A DNA stretch of 64,000 nt from Sepioteuthis lessoniana (lineage: Eukaryota > Mollusca > Cephalopoda > Myopsida > Loliginidae): NCBI GenBank assembly GCA_963585895.1, contig OY757915.1:92094836-92158835 (forward strand), written 5' to 3'. The notes beneath the pieces are model-generated. The model made no database searches, was not told the DNA's origin, and saw nothing but the letters and a program-made list of their open reading frames with translations. Positions 43,735 to 54,650 of the stretch are shown in pieces (the first letter of the stretch is position 1; each line of letters begins with the position of its first letter). Position numbers and translations under genes: made by a program.

Positions 43735-43995
43735 TAAATCGATCTATTTGATTCGAAGATGAGAGCCTAACAGGTACGACCACTCCGGGTCAGAGTGGAC
43801 ATGAAAGTTATGCCTATGAAAATGTATTCACGCTTCCCAGATCTCCTTGACTCTAGCCTGACCATTGGATGTAATTTAGTTTCATACCTGAGACATCTTT
43901 TTTTGTGGGGGGGGAGTCTTACCGCTTTGCTAGGGATACTAGCAGCGCATTTTAAGTACCTGTCTATGCCTAGAAGAGATCTTAAAACTTGGATT
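43735..43995 (-). repeat. L-repeat head, diverged
   Basis: Plus: GATCTATTTGATTCG, GGTCAGAGTGGACATGAAAG, then GGGGGAGTCTTACCGC. Reads as the minus orientation. Low identity. Confidence 0.55.
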
Positions 43996-44117
43996 GTAAT
44001 AAACTAAAACTATTTCTTCAAATCTTTCTTCAAAGTCAAACAGAAAAGGAACAAGAGAGTAAGACGTATTTAAAAAAAGACGAAAAAACATTAAGAAAGA
44101 CTTTATATATATATATA

Positions 44118-44173
44118 TTGTCATCCACAGACAGACTGTTTCGTTCTATCAGAACTCTTCAGTGTGGCTAGAC
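44118..44173 (-). ncRNA. Type I hammerhead self-cleaving ribozyme (copy 2)
   Basis: Every core base is conserved with copy 1: CUGAAGA (44162-44156), helix II GUUC/GAAC, GAAA (44142-44139), helix III ACA/UGU, cleavage C at 44130, and helix I CCACA/UGUGG with the outer GUC/GAC pairing. In the ribozyme, the difference from copy 1 that I see is in the helix III loop (GUC here, GUG there). Diverged head plus conserved core suggests selection or recent common source. Confidence 0.85.
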
Positions 44174-44273
44174 CCGCAGTACGCTCGAAGCCGGGATCGA
44201 AACCCGTCCAACTTTACGATAGACTAAGGTTTCAGACCACACGGCTACAAGCGGACTACGTTGGCTGCGTCTG
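44118..44273 (-). repeat. SINE-H copy 2: tRNA-like head plus hammerhead ribozyme
   Basis: Minus strand matches the copy at 12289-12436 over its full length at about 85 percent by eye. A-box-like TAGCCGTGTGGTCTGAAACC is better preserved here than in copy 1, and B-box-like GGGTTTCGATCCCGG is intact. It is followed by the ribozyme and then (TA)n. The shared end point at GACAA(TA)n defines the 3' end. Confidence 0.82.
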
Positions 44274-44321
44274 TGTGTGTGTGTTTAAATAATATATAAT
44301 TATATATATATATGTCGGAGG

Positions 44322-44495
44322 GTGGCCTGAAATTTTCATATGATGCCTATTTTTAACAATGGGATCCAATAACTGCAACACTAATGGAGAAATGTGCGTG
44401 AACCACAGTGAGGACTATATTGAAAAATATGGTCCTTTGGTCACGTTCTATGAGAGTATTTTGGTTAGCTTATGAACTTTTCAGTCGACCCTCAT
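44322..44495 (+). mobile_element. Mariner 3' end with transposase C-terminus
   Basis: Encodes EMCVNHSEDYIEKYGPLVTF, like the RW.KCV...GDYIEK ending of irritans-type mariner transposases. Terminal sequence AACTTTTCAGTCGACCCTC is the likely right terminal repeat. Confidence 0.75.
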
Positions 44496-44534
44496 ATATA
44501 TATATGCATGTGTGTGTATATAGAAATAGATATA

Positions 44535-44740
44535 TATGAGAATGGACTGAAAAGTTCATAAGCTGACCAAGATATTCTCATGGAATATGATCAAATGAGA
44601 TTTTATTTTCAATATATTTTCGCTTGCGGTACACACACCTGTTCTCACGGTGTTGCAGTGCTTTAATCCCATAGGCCAAAAAAGTCATCAACTGCAGATG
44701 GGACGTCATCATATGAAATTTTCAGCCAATGAACGTTTCT
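44535..44740 (-). mobile_element. Second mariner 3' end, tail to tail with the first
   Basis: Minus strand carries VDDFFGLWD, KALQHREN and CVYRKRKYIENK pieces in shifted frames. The end at 44540 (GAATGGACTGAAAAGTTCAT) mirrors 44465-44490. The two ends face each other across (TA)n at 44493-44538. Confidence 0.72.
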
Positions 44741-45120
44741 TTTTTTCTTTCTCTCCAACAAACATCTTTATGTTTTCACTTATTCTTTCTTTCTTTCTTT
44801 CTTTCTTCGCTCGCTTTCATTTACTCTTTTTGTTTTCTCTTTCTATCGGTTGCTTTCGTCCTCTCTTCCGTAATTGGTTCTTCACGCTAATTAAACAACC
44901 CAGAATTCTAATACTGATTTTCAAGGAAGCCTTTCCTCATACTGAATACTAGCGTAACACAATCTTCCTGGGGCGTAATGCAGGTAATATTATATGTAGC
45001 CTAGACTTGTTCATATCTGTAAGGAAATAAGAAAGACAAATGTTAGCCCTTTAAAAAATATAAAGAAAGTAAATGAATGAATAAATAAATAAATAAATAA
45101 AAGAAAGAAAAATATTTTTT
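44741..45120. other. Unassigned, T-rich
   Basis: (CTTT)n near 44786-44806. ACTGATTTTCAAGG at 44912 echoes the 13.6-kb tandem unit. Confidence 0.5.
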
Positions 45121-45460
45121 GTGACAGGAAAAGGAAGAAGAATGCATACCAGCTTTGTGGACCTCTCCGGTCAAGTCGATTAACACATGCCTTGTTATCG
45201 AGGTTACATCATTTATCAGGGACCAACACTGTCGACCCTACCCCTGGCGCCGCCTGCTCTGACCTGCCCACGTCAACTGGACTATCCGTCAGGGGCCTTG
45301 GAAGACAGTCCCAAGAATGCATTATGTCATACTAATGTCACGTGTCTCTTTAGCTGCACACAAAACGCCAGAATTGTTTTAGCAGCGCCAACATTCTCCG
45401 GTATATGTCTTATCATTGTACAACAGTGGCGTAATCTATTCTGACAGATAAGTAGACATT
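45121..45460. other. GC-richer patch of unknown nature
   Basis: 45160-45330 is GC-richer than average, and a plus frame of 85 codons (45187-45444) holds six cysteines with no family match. Splice sites and start context are not convincing. It could be an exon or a piece of an LTR element. Confidence 0.25.
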
Positions 45461-45639
45461 ACTGTAATTATATCAAGGACTGGAAAACCTTTAACACTTT
45501 GAGTACATATTTGAAGTACTGAAATGGGAGCTGCCAGATTTGGAAGGTTTTTTATTGTGCACTTTTGAACATACACGATCGTAATTCTTTCACTTTTTTT
45601 TATTCAGAAAATATTTAACCGTACTATTGTCAAGACCCG

Positions 45640-46270
45640 GAATACACTGACTGTATCCCTTCCTGGGGCGTAAAAACCACTTTCTAACAAAAGCGGGTAT
45701 CCTACTCATGAATCTAAACTGCGTCTGGAGTTCTGGGGAGTGCGGATTACCCGTTCATTGCCATTGTTTTCAGGTCCACTCAGACCCGTGTTGGTTGTAT
45801 TTGTTAGGGTCCCATCTGTGGATCAAATTGATTAGTTTGAAAATTACTAGTCAAAGACAAAGATACTTGGTATCATAAAACTGTGTGAAAAATAATCTAA
45901 AGAAGCATGTAAAGGGGGTGTCCCCGTGGTGTAATGGTTAAAGCACAGAACTGCGGAATCGTAGCACGCGAGTTCGAACTCGAGTCGTGCTATCACGTTC
46001 GTTTTCGAGCAAATACCCTTGGGAAAAGTATGAACCCCTTTATCCTCCTATCTATGGATTAAATAGTACCACAAAAACTATACTTACACTAACCTGAATT
46101 ATTTGAATTAGAACTGTTTGAATAAACCGAATAGCTTGAAATAGAAATGTTTTTGATAATTAAAATGTGTACTCATGTTAAACTGAATAGTTTGAAATAG
46201 AACTGATTATTTGTATAAAATAGATTCGGTATTAAATAACCTACAAAGGTTGATATGCCATAAAACCATC
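45640..46270 (+). repeat. L-repeat split by SINE-A
   Basis: Head 45640-45830, with TTGCCATTGTTTTCAGGTCC. A body follows, then SINE-A at 45914-46072, then body and tail ACAAAGGTTGATATGCCATA at 46243. Confidence 0.8.
45914..46072 (+). repeat. SINE-A nested in L-repeat
   Basis: GGGGGTGTCCCCGTGGTGTA head, B box GAGTTCGAACTCGAGTC, ends after AAATAGTACCAC. The usual tail is absent, so it is 3' shortened. Confidence 0.8.
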
Positions 46271-46382
46271 GAAGCATATAAACAAACGTTCAGTATGCAT
46301 AATTCCTTCACCTGCTCGCATAAAATAACACCAGAAGGTTTGACATGTCATTAAATCCATCAATCAATCAACGAGAAAAGCT

Positions 46383-46615
46383 TTGGGGGTGTCCTCGTGG
46401 TGTAATGGTTAAAGCGATGGACTGCGGAATCGTAGTATGCGAGTTTGTACTCCAGTCGCGCTATTACGTTCACTTTCGGTCAAATACCCGTGGGAAAGGT
46501 ATGAACCCCCTTATCCTCCCAGCTATGGGTTAAATAGTACCACTACTGTGCTTCTAGGAGAATAGATTTGGCATTAAATAACCTACAAAGGTTGATATGC
46601 CATTAAATAAAGAAA
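46383..46615 (+). repeat. SINE-A, well preserved
   Basis: Complete: GGTGTCCTCGTGGTGTAATG, GCGCTATTACGTTCACTTTC, TATCCTCCCAGCTATGGG, tail AAAGGTTGATATGCCATTAA, then (ACGAA)n. The best reference copy in the window. Confidence 0.9.
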
Positions 46616-46950
46616 CGAAACGAAACGAAACCAAATCAGAAAAGCTTTAAAACATTTAATGTTCTGTTCGAAACCATCTAGTGTCAGGAAGATAAATCTT
46701 CCTCTATAATTCCTTTAACAGGCTTTCTCCTTTTATATCAAAGAGTTCCTATCTTCGTCAATACATGTGTTGTGACCGTATCACTCACTAATTTTGTGGT
46801 GACATTTTTTATATTTTGTGTAAAAAAAGAAAAGAAAAGAAAATAGGTAATAAAAACGCAGAGCGTATTAAGAAAAAAGCTTAAAAATGCTAAAAATATC
46901 TCCAGTAAATGCTGCTACTATCTGTTGGTTTATTGTTTGTTTGATTGGTT
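46616..46950. other. Unassigned spacer
   Basis: No gene or repeat family recognised. Confidence 0.5.
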
Positions 46951-46954
46951 GCTT

Positions 46955-47578
46955 GGTTGGTCGGTTGGTTGGTTTTATAGCATATCAACGTTTGTTGGTT
47001 ATTTAATGGTAAATCCATTTTTATACATATAATCAGTTTATTTCAAACAATTCAGTTTAACATAATTACACAGGTTCAGTAAAAAAAAACAAAAAAACAA
47101 TTCTATTTCAAACAATTCAGTTTAGCATACAAAATCAGTTTCATTTCAAACAATTCAGTTTAGCAAAAGTACGCAGTTTTAATGTAAGTGCACAGCTTAA
47201 TTGTCAAATCATTTCTATTTCAACTTAAACAGTTTAGTCAAGCAGTTCTAATTCAAACGATTCAGTTTAATATAGAAATAGTTTTGTACACACAGTTAAA
47301 TGTCAAAACTGTTTTATTTCAAACAATTCAGTTTAGCATAAGTATGCAGTTTAGTTCTATTTCACTCATTGATAGGACCCTATAAGTGCTACCTCTCCGG
47401 GCCAGTGTGGACCTTGGTGTGATGACAATAAAGGGGTGCTCTGCACTCCACAAAGATCCAGCATTACAAAAACCTCACCATCAGATTGTTTAGTGTCATA
47501 ATTAGGACACTCGTTGGGGGTGTCTTTCACCTTTGCAGAGAAGCAGTCGGTGTATTCTACAGCCCCAGCCGACTGTGC
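46955..47578 (-). repeat. L-repeat, full length
   Basis: Plus: GCATATCAACGTTTGTTGG, about eight body subrepeats, head GGGTGCTCTGCACTCCACAA, ending CCCAGCCGACTGTGCAAG. Confidence 0.85.
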
Positions 47579-47800
47579 AAGTTTGTTATTTGGTTGGTTG
47601 ATTTTTAACATATCAACCCTTATTGGATTATATATTACAGAATTCTATTGCGGGGGGAATCTTTTCTGTTTTTGTTTTTTTGCTAGAATTTGATTTGCAA
47701 CTTTCCATAGAATAAAAATATGCTAACATTTATTATTATTTCTCTTTACAATTTTTACCCAATATTGATAATTTACAAGCATTTCGAATTATTCTGACAT
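47579..47800. other. Unassigned, with a short L tail
   Basis: AACATATCAACCCTTATTGG near 47606 is a tail fragment in minus orientation. Confidence 0.5.
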
Positions 47801-48115
47801 TTAACTATGGGTAAACAAAAAACTGTACTTGTGCTAAACTGAAATATATGAAATAGAACTGTTTTTACCTTTAAACTGTGTACTTATGCTCAACTGAATT
47901 GTTTGAAATATAATTGTTTTTACATTGAACGCTGTTTGAACAAAAACAGTATTTATGCTTAGCTGATTTGTTTGAAATAGAACTGTTTTGACATGAAAAC
48001 TATTTATTTACACTAAACTGAATTGTTTGGAATAGAACTGTTTATATGTATATTAATGGGTTTGGCATTAAATACCTAACAATGGTTGATGTGCCATGAA
48101 ACCAAACCAATCTTT
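47801..48115 (+). repeat. L-repeat body and tail
   Basis: About five subrepeats, then AACAATGGTTGATGTGCCAT. The head is missing. Confidence 0.8.
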
Positions 48116-48229
48116 TGTTGTTTAGGTCCATTTAGACTCGTTGCGATAGAATCCGTTGGTGGTCTATCAATAACTCAAATATATCTTCTTGAAACGTTAA
48201 AAATGTTTTTGATCTATATCAAAACTTTT

Positions 48230-48290
48230 TTTGTTTGTTTGGTGTTTTATGGCATATCAACTCTTGTGTATTATTTAATTCTAGATCATT
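48230..48290 (-). repeat. L-repeat/SINE-A tail fragment
   Basis: TATGGCATATCAACTCTTGT on plus, truncated by the following minisatellite. Confidence 0.65.
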
Positions 48291-48357
48291 CTTATTACAA
48301 TCCTCCGTTCTACCAACTGAGCAATCACAACATGCAGAGATAGATAGATAGATAGAT

Positions 48358-48398
<41 letters not shown>

Positions 48399-48473
48399 TG
48401 AGGATCTTAGATGATTCTTACGACAGTCCTACGCTCTATCAACTAAGAGCAATCCAAAGATGCAGAGAAGGGG

Positions 48474-48514
<41 letters not shown>

Positions 48515-48735
48515 TGAGGATCTCAGATGATTCTTACTACAGTCCTACGCTCTATCAACTAAGAGCAATCCAAAGATGCAGAGAAGGGGTATGAGAGAGA
48601 GAGAGACAGTGAGAGACAGTGAGAGAGAGATTGAGAGAGAGAGAGAGAGAGAGAGAGCGATGAGGATCTCAGATGATTCTTACTACAGTCCTACGCTCTA
48701 TCAACTAAGAGCAATCCAAAGATGCAGAGAAGGGG

Positions 48736-48772
<37 letters not shown>

Positions 48773-48833
48773 TGAGGATTTCAGATAATTCTTTATACGG
48801 TCCTCCGTTCAACCAACTGAGCAATCACGTGAT

Positions 48834-48875
<42 letters not shown>
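48283..48875 (-). repeat. Minisatellite made of a tRNA-like half and (GA)n
   Basis: Five units start near 48285, 48396, 48511, 48659 and 48770. Each holds a segment whose minus strand reads like a tRNA 5' half (GGATTGCTCTTAGTTGATAG, or GTGATTGCTCAGTTGGTAGA in the outer units) followed on plus by GATGCAGAGA and (GA)n of 20-40 bases. Inner units are nearly identical; outer units keep a more canonical A box. Confidence 0.85.
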
Positions 48876-48880
<5 letters not shown>

Positions 48881-48919
48881 TAAGAACCACCAACTTTTCC
48901 CCTTTTCTATGAGTTTCAC

Positions 48920-49235
48920 ATCGTCATCACCATCATGTCGCGCCGCCAGCACGGACATCCCTGACCTTGTCTCGCCACTTCTCCCTATCATTCATCGCTT
49001 TTGGCAGGTCTTCAGGTTACATCCCGTATCCTCACATAGTTGCTGCATGTATGTTCGAGCTGCTCGTCCTGCTTTTGCTTGGCCATATGCAGGTGTCCAT
49101 AGGAGTACATCACTGATGAGTTCGTTCTTGCTTCTCCAGAAGTGTCCTGCGTGTCTGGTTCGTCTAACTTGTATAGTTTTCGTGATGGGAGGCAAGTGGC
49201 GGTATAGTTGGTGTCTTTTGGGGTTGAGTTTCATA
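48920..49235 (-). mobile_element. LINE-E 3' end
   Basis: The minus strand at 49234-48992 keeps HLPPITKTIQVRRTRHAGHF, then SKNELISDVLLWTPAYGQAK and QQLCEDTGCN. It ends in an imperfect (ATG)n beside (GA)n. Confidence 0.8.
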
Positions 49236-49448
49236 ATGTTCCAATATTCAAGTGAACAATCAGATAACCTGATTCAATTTCCTTTAACTCTTACGATTTT
49301 TATTGGAACATTCCAAAATTTAGACGAGTCGAAAAAGTCTTCGTTGCACGTTCTTTTAGCGAATACTCCTGAATAAACGACAATACCGTTGTCCAGCTGT
49401 AACTGAGCTCGAAAAAGTAACCAATTCCGCTTTTCATTAGAAGAGATT
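49236..49448. other. Unassigned spacer
   Basis: No family recognised. Confidence 0.5.
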
Positions 49449-49449
49449 T

Positions 49450-49965
49450 GGGTTGGTTGTGTTTAATGGCACATCAACTACTGTAACTTAATTTCAGCCA
49501 AATCCTGTCTATACATTTGAATTAATGATGCACGATTTTTAAGCGAGTCTAAACTCATTCTGCTGTACACAGTTAAATATTTTTCAAGCATTTCTAACTC
49601 GAATAATTCCATTTACTATTAATTATTTGTTTGCACATAGTTAAATGAATATACATATGATTTGTAAGTGAATATTTTTTTGATATTTTCATTTTTAATT
49701 GAATTAGAACTAATTTGTTTGCACATTAGAATCGCTATTGTTTCTAGACAGTTAAATGGTTTCAGTTGTTGCTATCTAGGACATATGATTTTATCAAGTA
49801 AAATTCATTTGCTTGCAGACAGTGATTACAAGTATTGCTATTTAGCACTAATTATTCGATTCAACACGATTCATTCATTTACACAAAGTCAAATGGTTCC
49901 AAGTATTGTTATACAATAACAATAACTCCATTTAGGCACATAGTTGAAGAGTTTCAAGGATTGTT
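49450..49965 (-). repeat. L-repeat, diverged
   Basis: Plus: AATGGCACATCAACTACTG tail, then body subrepeats with CAGTTAAATG phrases. No head. Confidence 0.65.
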
Positions 49966-49967
49966 TA

Positions 49968-50268
49968 TCATCATCATCATCATCATCATGTTGTGCCGTT
50001 AGCACGGATATCCCAGACCTCTCTCGCCACTTCTCCCGATCGTTCATCGCTTCTGGCAGGTTTTCAGGGCTACATCCCGTATCCTCACATAGCTGCTGAA
50101 TGTATGTTCGAGATGGTCGTTCTGCTTTTGCCCGGCCATATGTGGGGGTCCATAGGAGTACATCACTTATGAGCTCGTCCTTGCTTCTCCAGCTGTGTCC
50201 TGCATGTCTGGTTCGTCTGACTTGAATAGTTTTCGTGATGGGAGGCTGGTGGCCGTATAGTTGGATCC
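49968..50268 (-). mobile_element. LINE-E 3' end
   Basis: (CAT)n at 49969-49989, then on minus the RAKAERPSRTYIQQLCEDTG and SDELISDVLL region. Same landmarks as 43255-43697. 5' truncated. Confidence 0.82.
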
Positions 50269-50600
50269 ATAAGATTACTTCTATCGTTCCTCATTGTCTT
50301 GTGTCATTCTCCTGTCACCTTTTAATCCCTCCATGTCCATTGGGGAACAAACAAATCGCTTTAAACACTTTTTATTAGAAAAATTAACACATTCTTGTCG
50401 GCAGACCAAGATAAAACCTAAAAAAAATTAAAACCTCAAATCTAATTTCTTAAAAATAAATTTCCTGTCTTATTAAATTACATACGATCATCAGGTGAAA
50501 CACTAGAGGTTCTGGAGTTCCATCTGATGATTAAATCTTAATAAATACGTGAAACGTATGGTCATAAAACCAACATAGGCAGATGAGATCTTAATTTGTA
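50269..50600. other. Unassigned, with a hammerhead-core-like phrase
   Basis: CATCAGGTGAAAC (50490) and CATCTGATGATTAAATC (50521) plus GTGAAACGTATGG (50550) recall the fold-back arms, but no clear arm pairing or complete core was found. Confidence 0.3.
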
Positions 50601-50676
50601 TACATATATATATATATATATATATGTATTGCATGGTGTGATCTGTGACCCTGGGTTTCATACTTTGCGCATTCGT

Positions 50677-50728
<52 letters not shown>

Positions 50729-50730
50729 TT
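50601..50730. repeat. (TA)n microsatellites
   Basis: Two runs (50603-50624, 50679-50724) separated by unique sequence. Confidence 0.9.
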
Positions 50731-51744
50731 CATATATTCAGTGTCATGTAAATTTGTCTGTGAACTCTTGTTTAATTAAGTTTTCTAAACAACAATCGTC
50801 AAACAGATAACGGAAGGAAATGAATAAATCGAGAAAATCGAAAAATACAGTCAAAAACCGTTGGGGTTGTGTTGAAATGCTGTGTGTGTGTGTGTGTGTG
50901 TGTGTGGATTATAGTCACGTATTATTGTGTGTGGATATGTCAGTGGTGTTTAGTGTATGTGTATGTGAAGATACATGCGCAGCACGATATACTTGGCGTT
51001 GTTTACCGGATGGGAGAATGCAGTTGTATCGAAACATTGCAACAGTAGAGGCAAGAAAAAAAATATCTATATATTTATATATGTGTAGTTGATTATAACT
51101 AAGGAAGAAAACATCATCATTGCATTTCGAAGAAAATAGAATAAAGATGATTTATAAGCATAATTAAGCGAGTGTAGAATGGTAGGCCAGAATCACAGTA
51201 AATATCATAGTGGAGGTAGATGTTGTATTGCAATATACAATGGAATATTGCAGAATTTTGGTGTCTTATGTTGGGATGAGATTTGAGTTAGATTATAATA
51301 ATAATTTGTATTGTGGTGATGATATGTTGTGTGTATATCGTAGTGATCCGTGATAGTAAGTACGTAAGGAATATAATGGTAAGGCATTGCAATAATTGTT
51401 CGTATTAACTAGGCTTTGTTTTTTTTATGTAAGATGATGATTATAACTGAAGAGCAAAATGTTATCATTACAAAATTAAATATATCAAAGATCACAGAAA
51501 AGTTTTGTTTTAATACTTTTTTTATTAGTCTTCGCTTAAGAAGGTGAATGTTTTGTTTAAGTTGGTATTGAAATGGTATAAACTTTTCTTTCAAAACGAT
51601 ATTCACTATTTTTGGACATTTTTAAGTTGAGTTGTTATTATTTTATATTAGTGAGAAATTTTAGATCATTTTACATTTTTGTGATGAGTGGGTGGCTTTT
51701 TACATTAAAAATTCAAATTCCAATTTTCTTTTCTTTTTTTCATT
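50731..51744. other. Unassigned stretch
   Basis: (TG)n at 50882-50907. Composition is otherwise moderate. Short frames with no recognisable family or splice context. Confidence 0.5.
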
Positions 51745-52330
51745 TGTCAATTCTTTTTCTTCTTTTGTATCTCATTCTTTTTTTCATTTGTCGTTCCTTT
51801 TCATTTTTTTCATTCATCAATTCTTTTTCTTTTTTTTGTTTGTCATTCTTTTTTTCATTTGTCGTTCCTTTTCATTTTTTTCATTCATCAATTCTTTTTC
51901 TTTTTTGTTTGTCATTCTTTTTTTCATTTGTCGTTCCTTTTCATTTTTTTCATTCATCAATTCTTTTTCTTTTTTTGTTTGTCATTCTTTTTTTCATTTG
52001 TCGTTCCTTTTCATTTTTTTCATTCATCAATTCTTTTTTCTTTTTTTGTTTGTCATTCTTTTTTTCATTTGTCGTTCCTTTTCATTTTTTTCATTCATCA
52101 ATTCTTTTTCTTTTGTTTGTCATTCTTTTTTTCATTTGTCGTTCCTTTTCATTTTTTTCATTCATCAATTCTTTTTCTTTTTTTTTTCTTTTTCATTCTT
52201 TTTTTCATTTGTCGTTCCTTTTCATTTTTTTCATTCATCAATTCTTTTTTTTTTTTTGTTTTTCATTCTTTTTTTCATTTGTCGTTCCTTTTCATTTTTT
52301 TCATTCATCAATTCTTTTTCTTTTTTCTAA
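51745..52330. repeat. Pyrimidine tandem array, unit about 66-70 bp
   Basis: About eight copies of a unit containing TTTGTCGTTCCTTTTCATTT and CATTCATCAATTCTTTTTC. Unit length varies only through T-runs. No stops occur in T-rich sequence, so all three plus frames stay open, including one of 364 codons. That is not evidence of a gene. Confidence 0.92.
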
Positions 52331-52705
52331 ACAATTTTTAAAAAAATCTCTTCTCTTCTCTTTCTTATCTCTTCTTTATGACTCCTCCTTTGACACTTTT
52401 TTTCCCTTTTTTTTTTTTTACTCTTCCTTAACTTGTCTTTTTTTAAAACGTTTTTTACCCTATCTCCTTTCTTTCCCTTTACTTTTTTCTCTTTTCAACA
52501 TTTTCTTTCTTTCTTTCTTTCTTTCTTTCTTACAGTTCTCTTCCGTTCTTTTTTCATCTTTTTCTTATCTTAGCTTTTTCTTTCTTTTTTTCTTTTTTCT
52601 TTCTTTTCTTTGGTTTTCTTTTTCTATTCTTTCTTTTATCTTTCTATTCTCTTTTCCTTTTTTTTATCTTTTTGTGTTCTCTTTTCCATATATGATCTTG
52701 TCCTG

Positions 52706-52750
<45 letters not shown>

Positions 52751-52811
52751 TTCCATTTTTTATCTTTTTGCATTCTCTTTTCTGTATACAATCTTGTTCT
52801 GATTTTTTTCG

Positions 52812-52854
<43 letters not shown>

Positions 52855-52860
52855 CATCCC
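52331..52860. repeat. (CTTT)n and T-rich tract
   Basis: (CTTT)n runs at 52503-52530, 52710-52752 and 52814-52853. Confidence 0.88.
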
Positions 52861-53505
52861 TCACCCTCTAAATCTCCCATTATGAAATTGACTTCTTAAT
52901 CTCCCTGCTAGTATTCTATCCAAGTCAGGAAGGCATCAATAACCCCAACAATTTGTCGGACATGACGGTCAGGATTAGAACTCCTCGATTGGTCATTTAG
53001 ATGATGAATGACCAGATCCGGTAAAGATGTGGCCAACAAAGAGATGACCATCCAACACCGCCTCCCTCATCAGCTGCGCTTAGACCCACCCAACACCATC
53101 AACCTGCCATCTTAATTCCACATCACCGTTCATACAAGCTAAAATCTCTTCTTTCGTGGCAATAGCTTAATAAGAACAAGTCAGCTTAGCCTGGTTCTAA
53201 AGGTTTCTATTACCTTATGTCAAAGCCATCAAATATAATAGAAAAAAAATGTTTAAAACCAAATTCAAGCCGATCATTACTATTATTCACTTATAGTATT
53301 TCTAAAGCCTCAGTTGATAATTTTGAATATCCTTTTTAATGGTAATTAGGCTTACTATCACAATCCTTATGCCCAGCAACCCCTTTCTAGTTTGTCGTTG
53401 TACTATGTCTAGTAATTTTTATTTATGGCATCTTATAGGGAAAAGAACAGATTACTTGGTGACGCCTGTCTTTGCTCCAAGTAGTATTATATAATAGGTT
53501 ACATG
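52861..53505. other. Unassigned stretch
   Basis: More complex composition (for example CAAAGAGATGACCATCCAAC near 53040), but no repeat family, exon or RNA gene recognised. Confidence 0.5.
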
Positions 53506-53507
53506 GA

Positions 53508-53795
53508 GGCGCTTGTGGTGTAATTGTTATCATCGTAGGAAATAGATACTGTGACAAGAGTTCGAATCCTGGACGAGGCAGACTGAATTTCACGTAGCAC
53601 AAATACTCAAGGGAGAGGTATGAATTCAATTATTCTCCTTCCACTAAGGAGTAAATCGTGAGGAAGTTGGTTTCTTTAGCCTTGGTTAGGCGATCAACCT
53701 TGGAGAAGGAAAACGCTGAATTCAAACCTGTTAAACTCCTCTTAAAAATTGACCTTGTGTCGCATCCTGCTCGTACCAGAAGGGTTGGTATATAC
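53508..53795 (+). repeat. SINE-B
   Basis: GGAGGCGCTTGTGGTGTAAT head, GAGTTCGAATCCTGGACG B box, CGCATCCTGCTCGTACCAG end. Well preserved. Confidence 0.88.
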
Positions 53796-53959
53796 ATAGA
53801 AGGTACCAGTGACAATGTTGCATTTCCATATACATGAATATGCGAAATGTACATGGGATGTTGGTAACACATATAGATAATGTTCATATAGAAAACTCAG
53901 AACATATAAAGAACATAGGAATCTCGAAATTCGAAAACACGTAACGACTTCTTGTTCAG

Positions 53960-54320
53960 GTACGAAACCTTTTTATTAACTTTGAGTTAAAGGTTTCGAC
54001 AAAAGGAGGAGAGACACAATCTCGCTATGCCGTCTTATTCATTTGGCCCCAATCTCGTGCGGCACCCACGGCGCGCAAATTCGTCTCGCCTCAGCGAGCC
54101 CCAAAAGTCGACCGTCTTCGTCCAGTGTCTAGTCTCAACTCTCTTAACTTTCTTTCAATTCTCCACAAACCTCTGCGCGCTTCCGGTGCGTGACGTCACT
54201 CGCATTCCGTCACCCGTTTCGTCTCGGACTATTGTAACATCTCTGGGTAACACCTTCATCTTTCTGCACGCGCCCGCGTTAAAACATACATCAATGTTTG
54301 CACCTAACTAACCCATGTGC
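53960..54320. promoter_or_regulatory. CpG-containing GC-rich patch with CRE site
   Basis: Clearly GC- and CpG-richer than the window, with a palindromic TGACGTCA at 54191 and CGCGC clusters. A hairpin from GAAACC...GGTTTC lies at 53968-54000. One plus frame of 94 codons (54027-54311) is unrecognised. A promoter, an unmethylated CpG island or an LTR are all possible. Confidence 0.35.
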
Positions 54321-54394
54321 TGAGCCGAAAGGTTCTCAGCCTAACTAAACCCAAAGGCATGAACCGAAATCCCTCGGCTATTATATTACAACAA

Positions 54395-54650
54395 GATTTG
54401 ATTCCAATCCTGACACATATTGCTGGTTCTAAATTCAGAATTTTCCTTCTCCTTGCCTTAATAAGAGTAAAGAGCCCAGTTTTTCTACTGTTTATCCCCA
54501 GCTAGAATGAGAGGGTAGGGATTGATCCATGCCTTTTGCAAGGGCATAGCGCAAAGGGAAACCTAAAATACCTCATCCAGAATTAGTTCTTGGGTCGCTG
54601 TATCCATTTCTTACGATGATAACCATCGTGCCAACCTCACCATTTACCGT
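54395..54650 (-). repeat. SINE-B, diverged
   Basis: Plus: TTCTAAATTCAGAATTTTCC, TATCCCCAGCTAGAATGAG, CATCCAGAATTAGTTCTTGG, TACGATGATAACCATCG. Confidence 0.75.

Noticed and set aside
46345-46533. Frame reading GCPRGVMVKAMDCGIVV
   Set aside because: It is the translated tRNA-like head of SINE-A. The same peptide appears at 61 kb from another copy.
48330-48850. CRISPR-like regular array
   Set aside because: Units contain (GA)n and tRNA-like sequence, spacers are not unique and the DNA is animal; it is a minisatellite.
50480-50580. Fifth hammerhead candidate (CTGATGA with GAAACG)
   Set aside because: The helix II segment between the two motifs does not pair and no cleavage triplet with helix I was found.
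51612-52706. 364-codon open frame, the longest in the window
   Set aside because: It lies in a T-rich tandem array where stop codons cannot form on this strand. All three frames are open and the peptide is Phe/Ser repeats.
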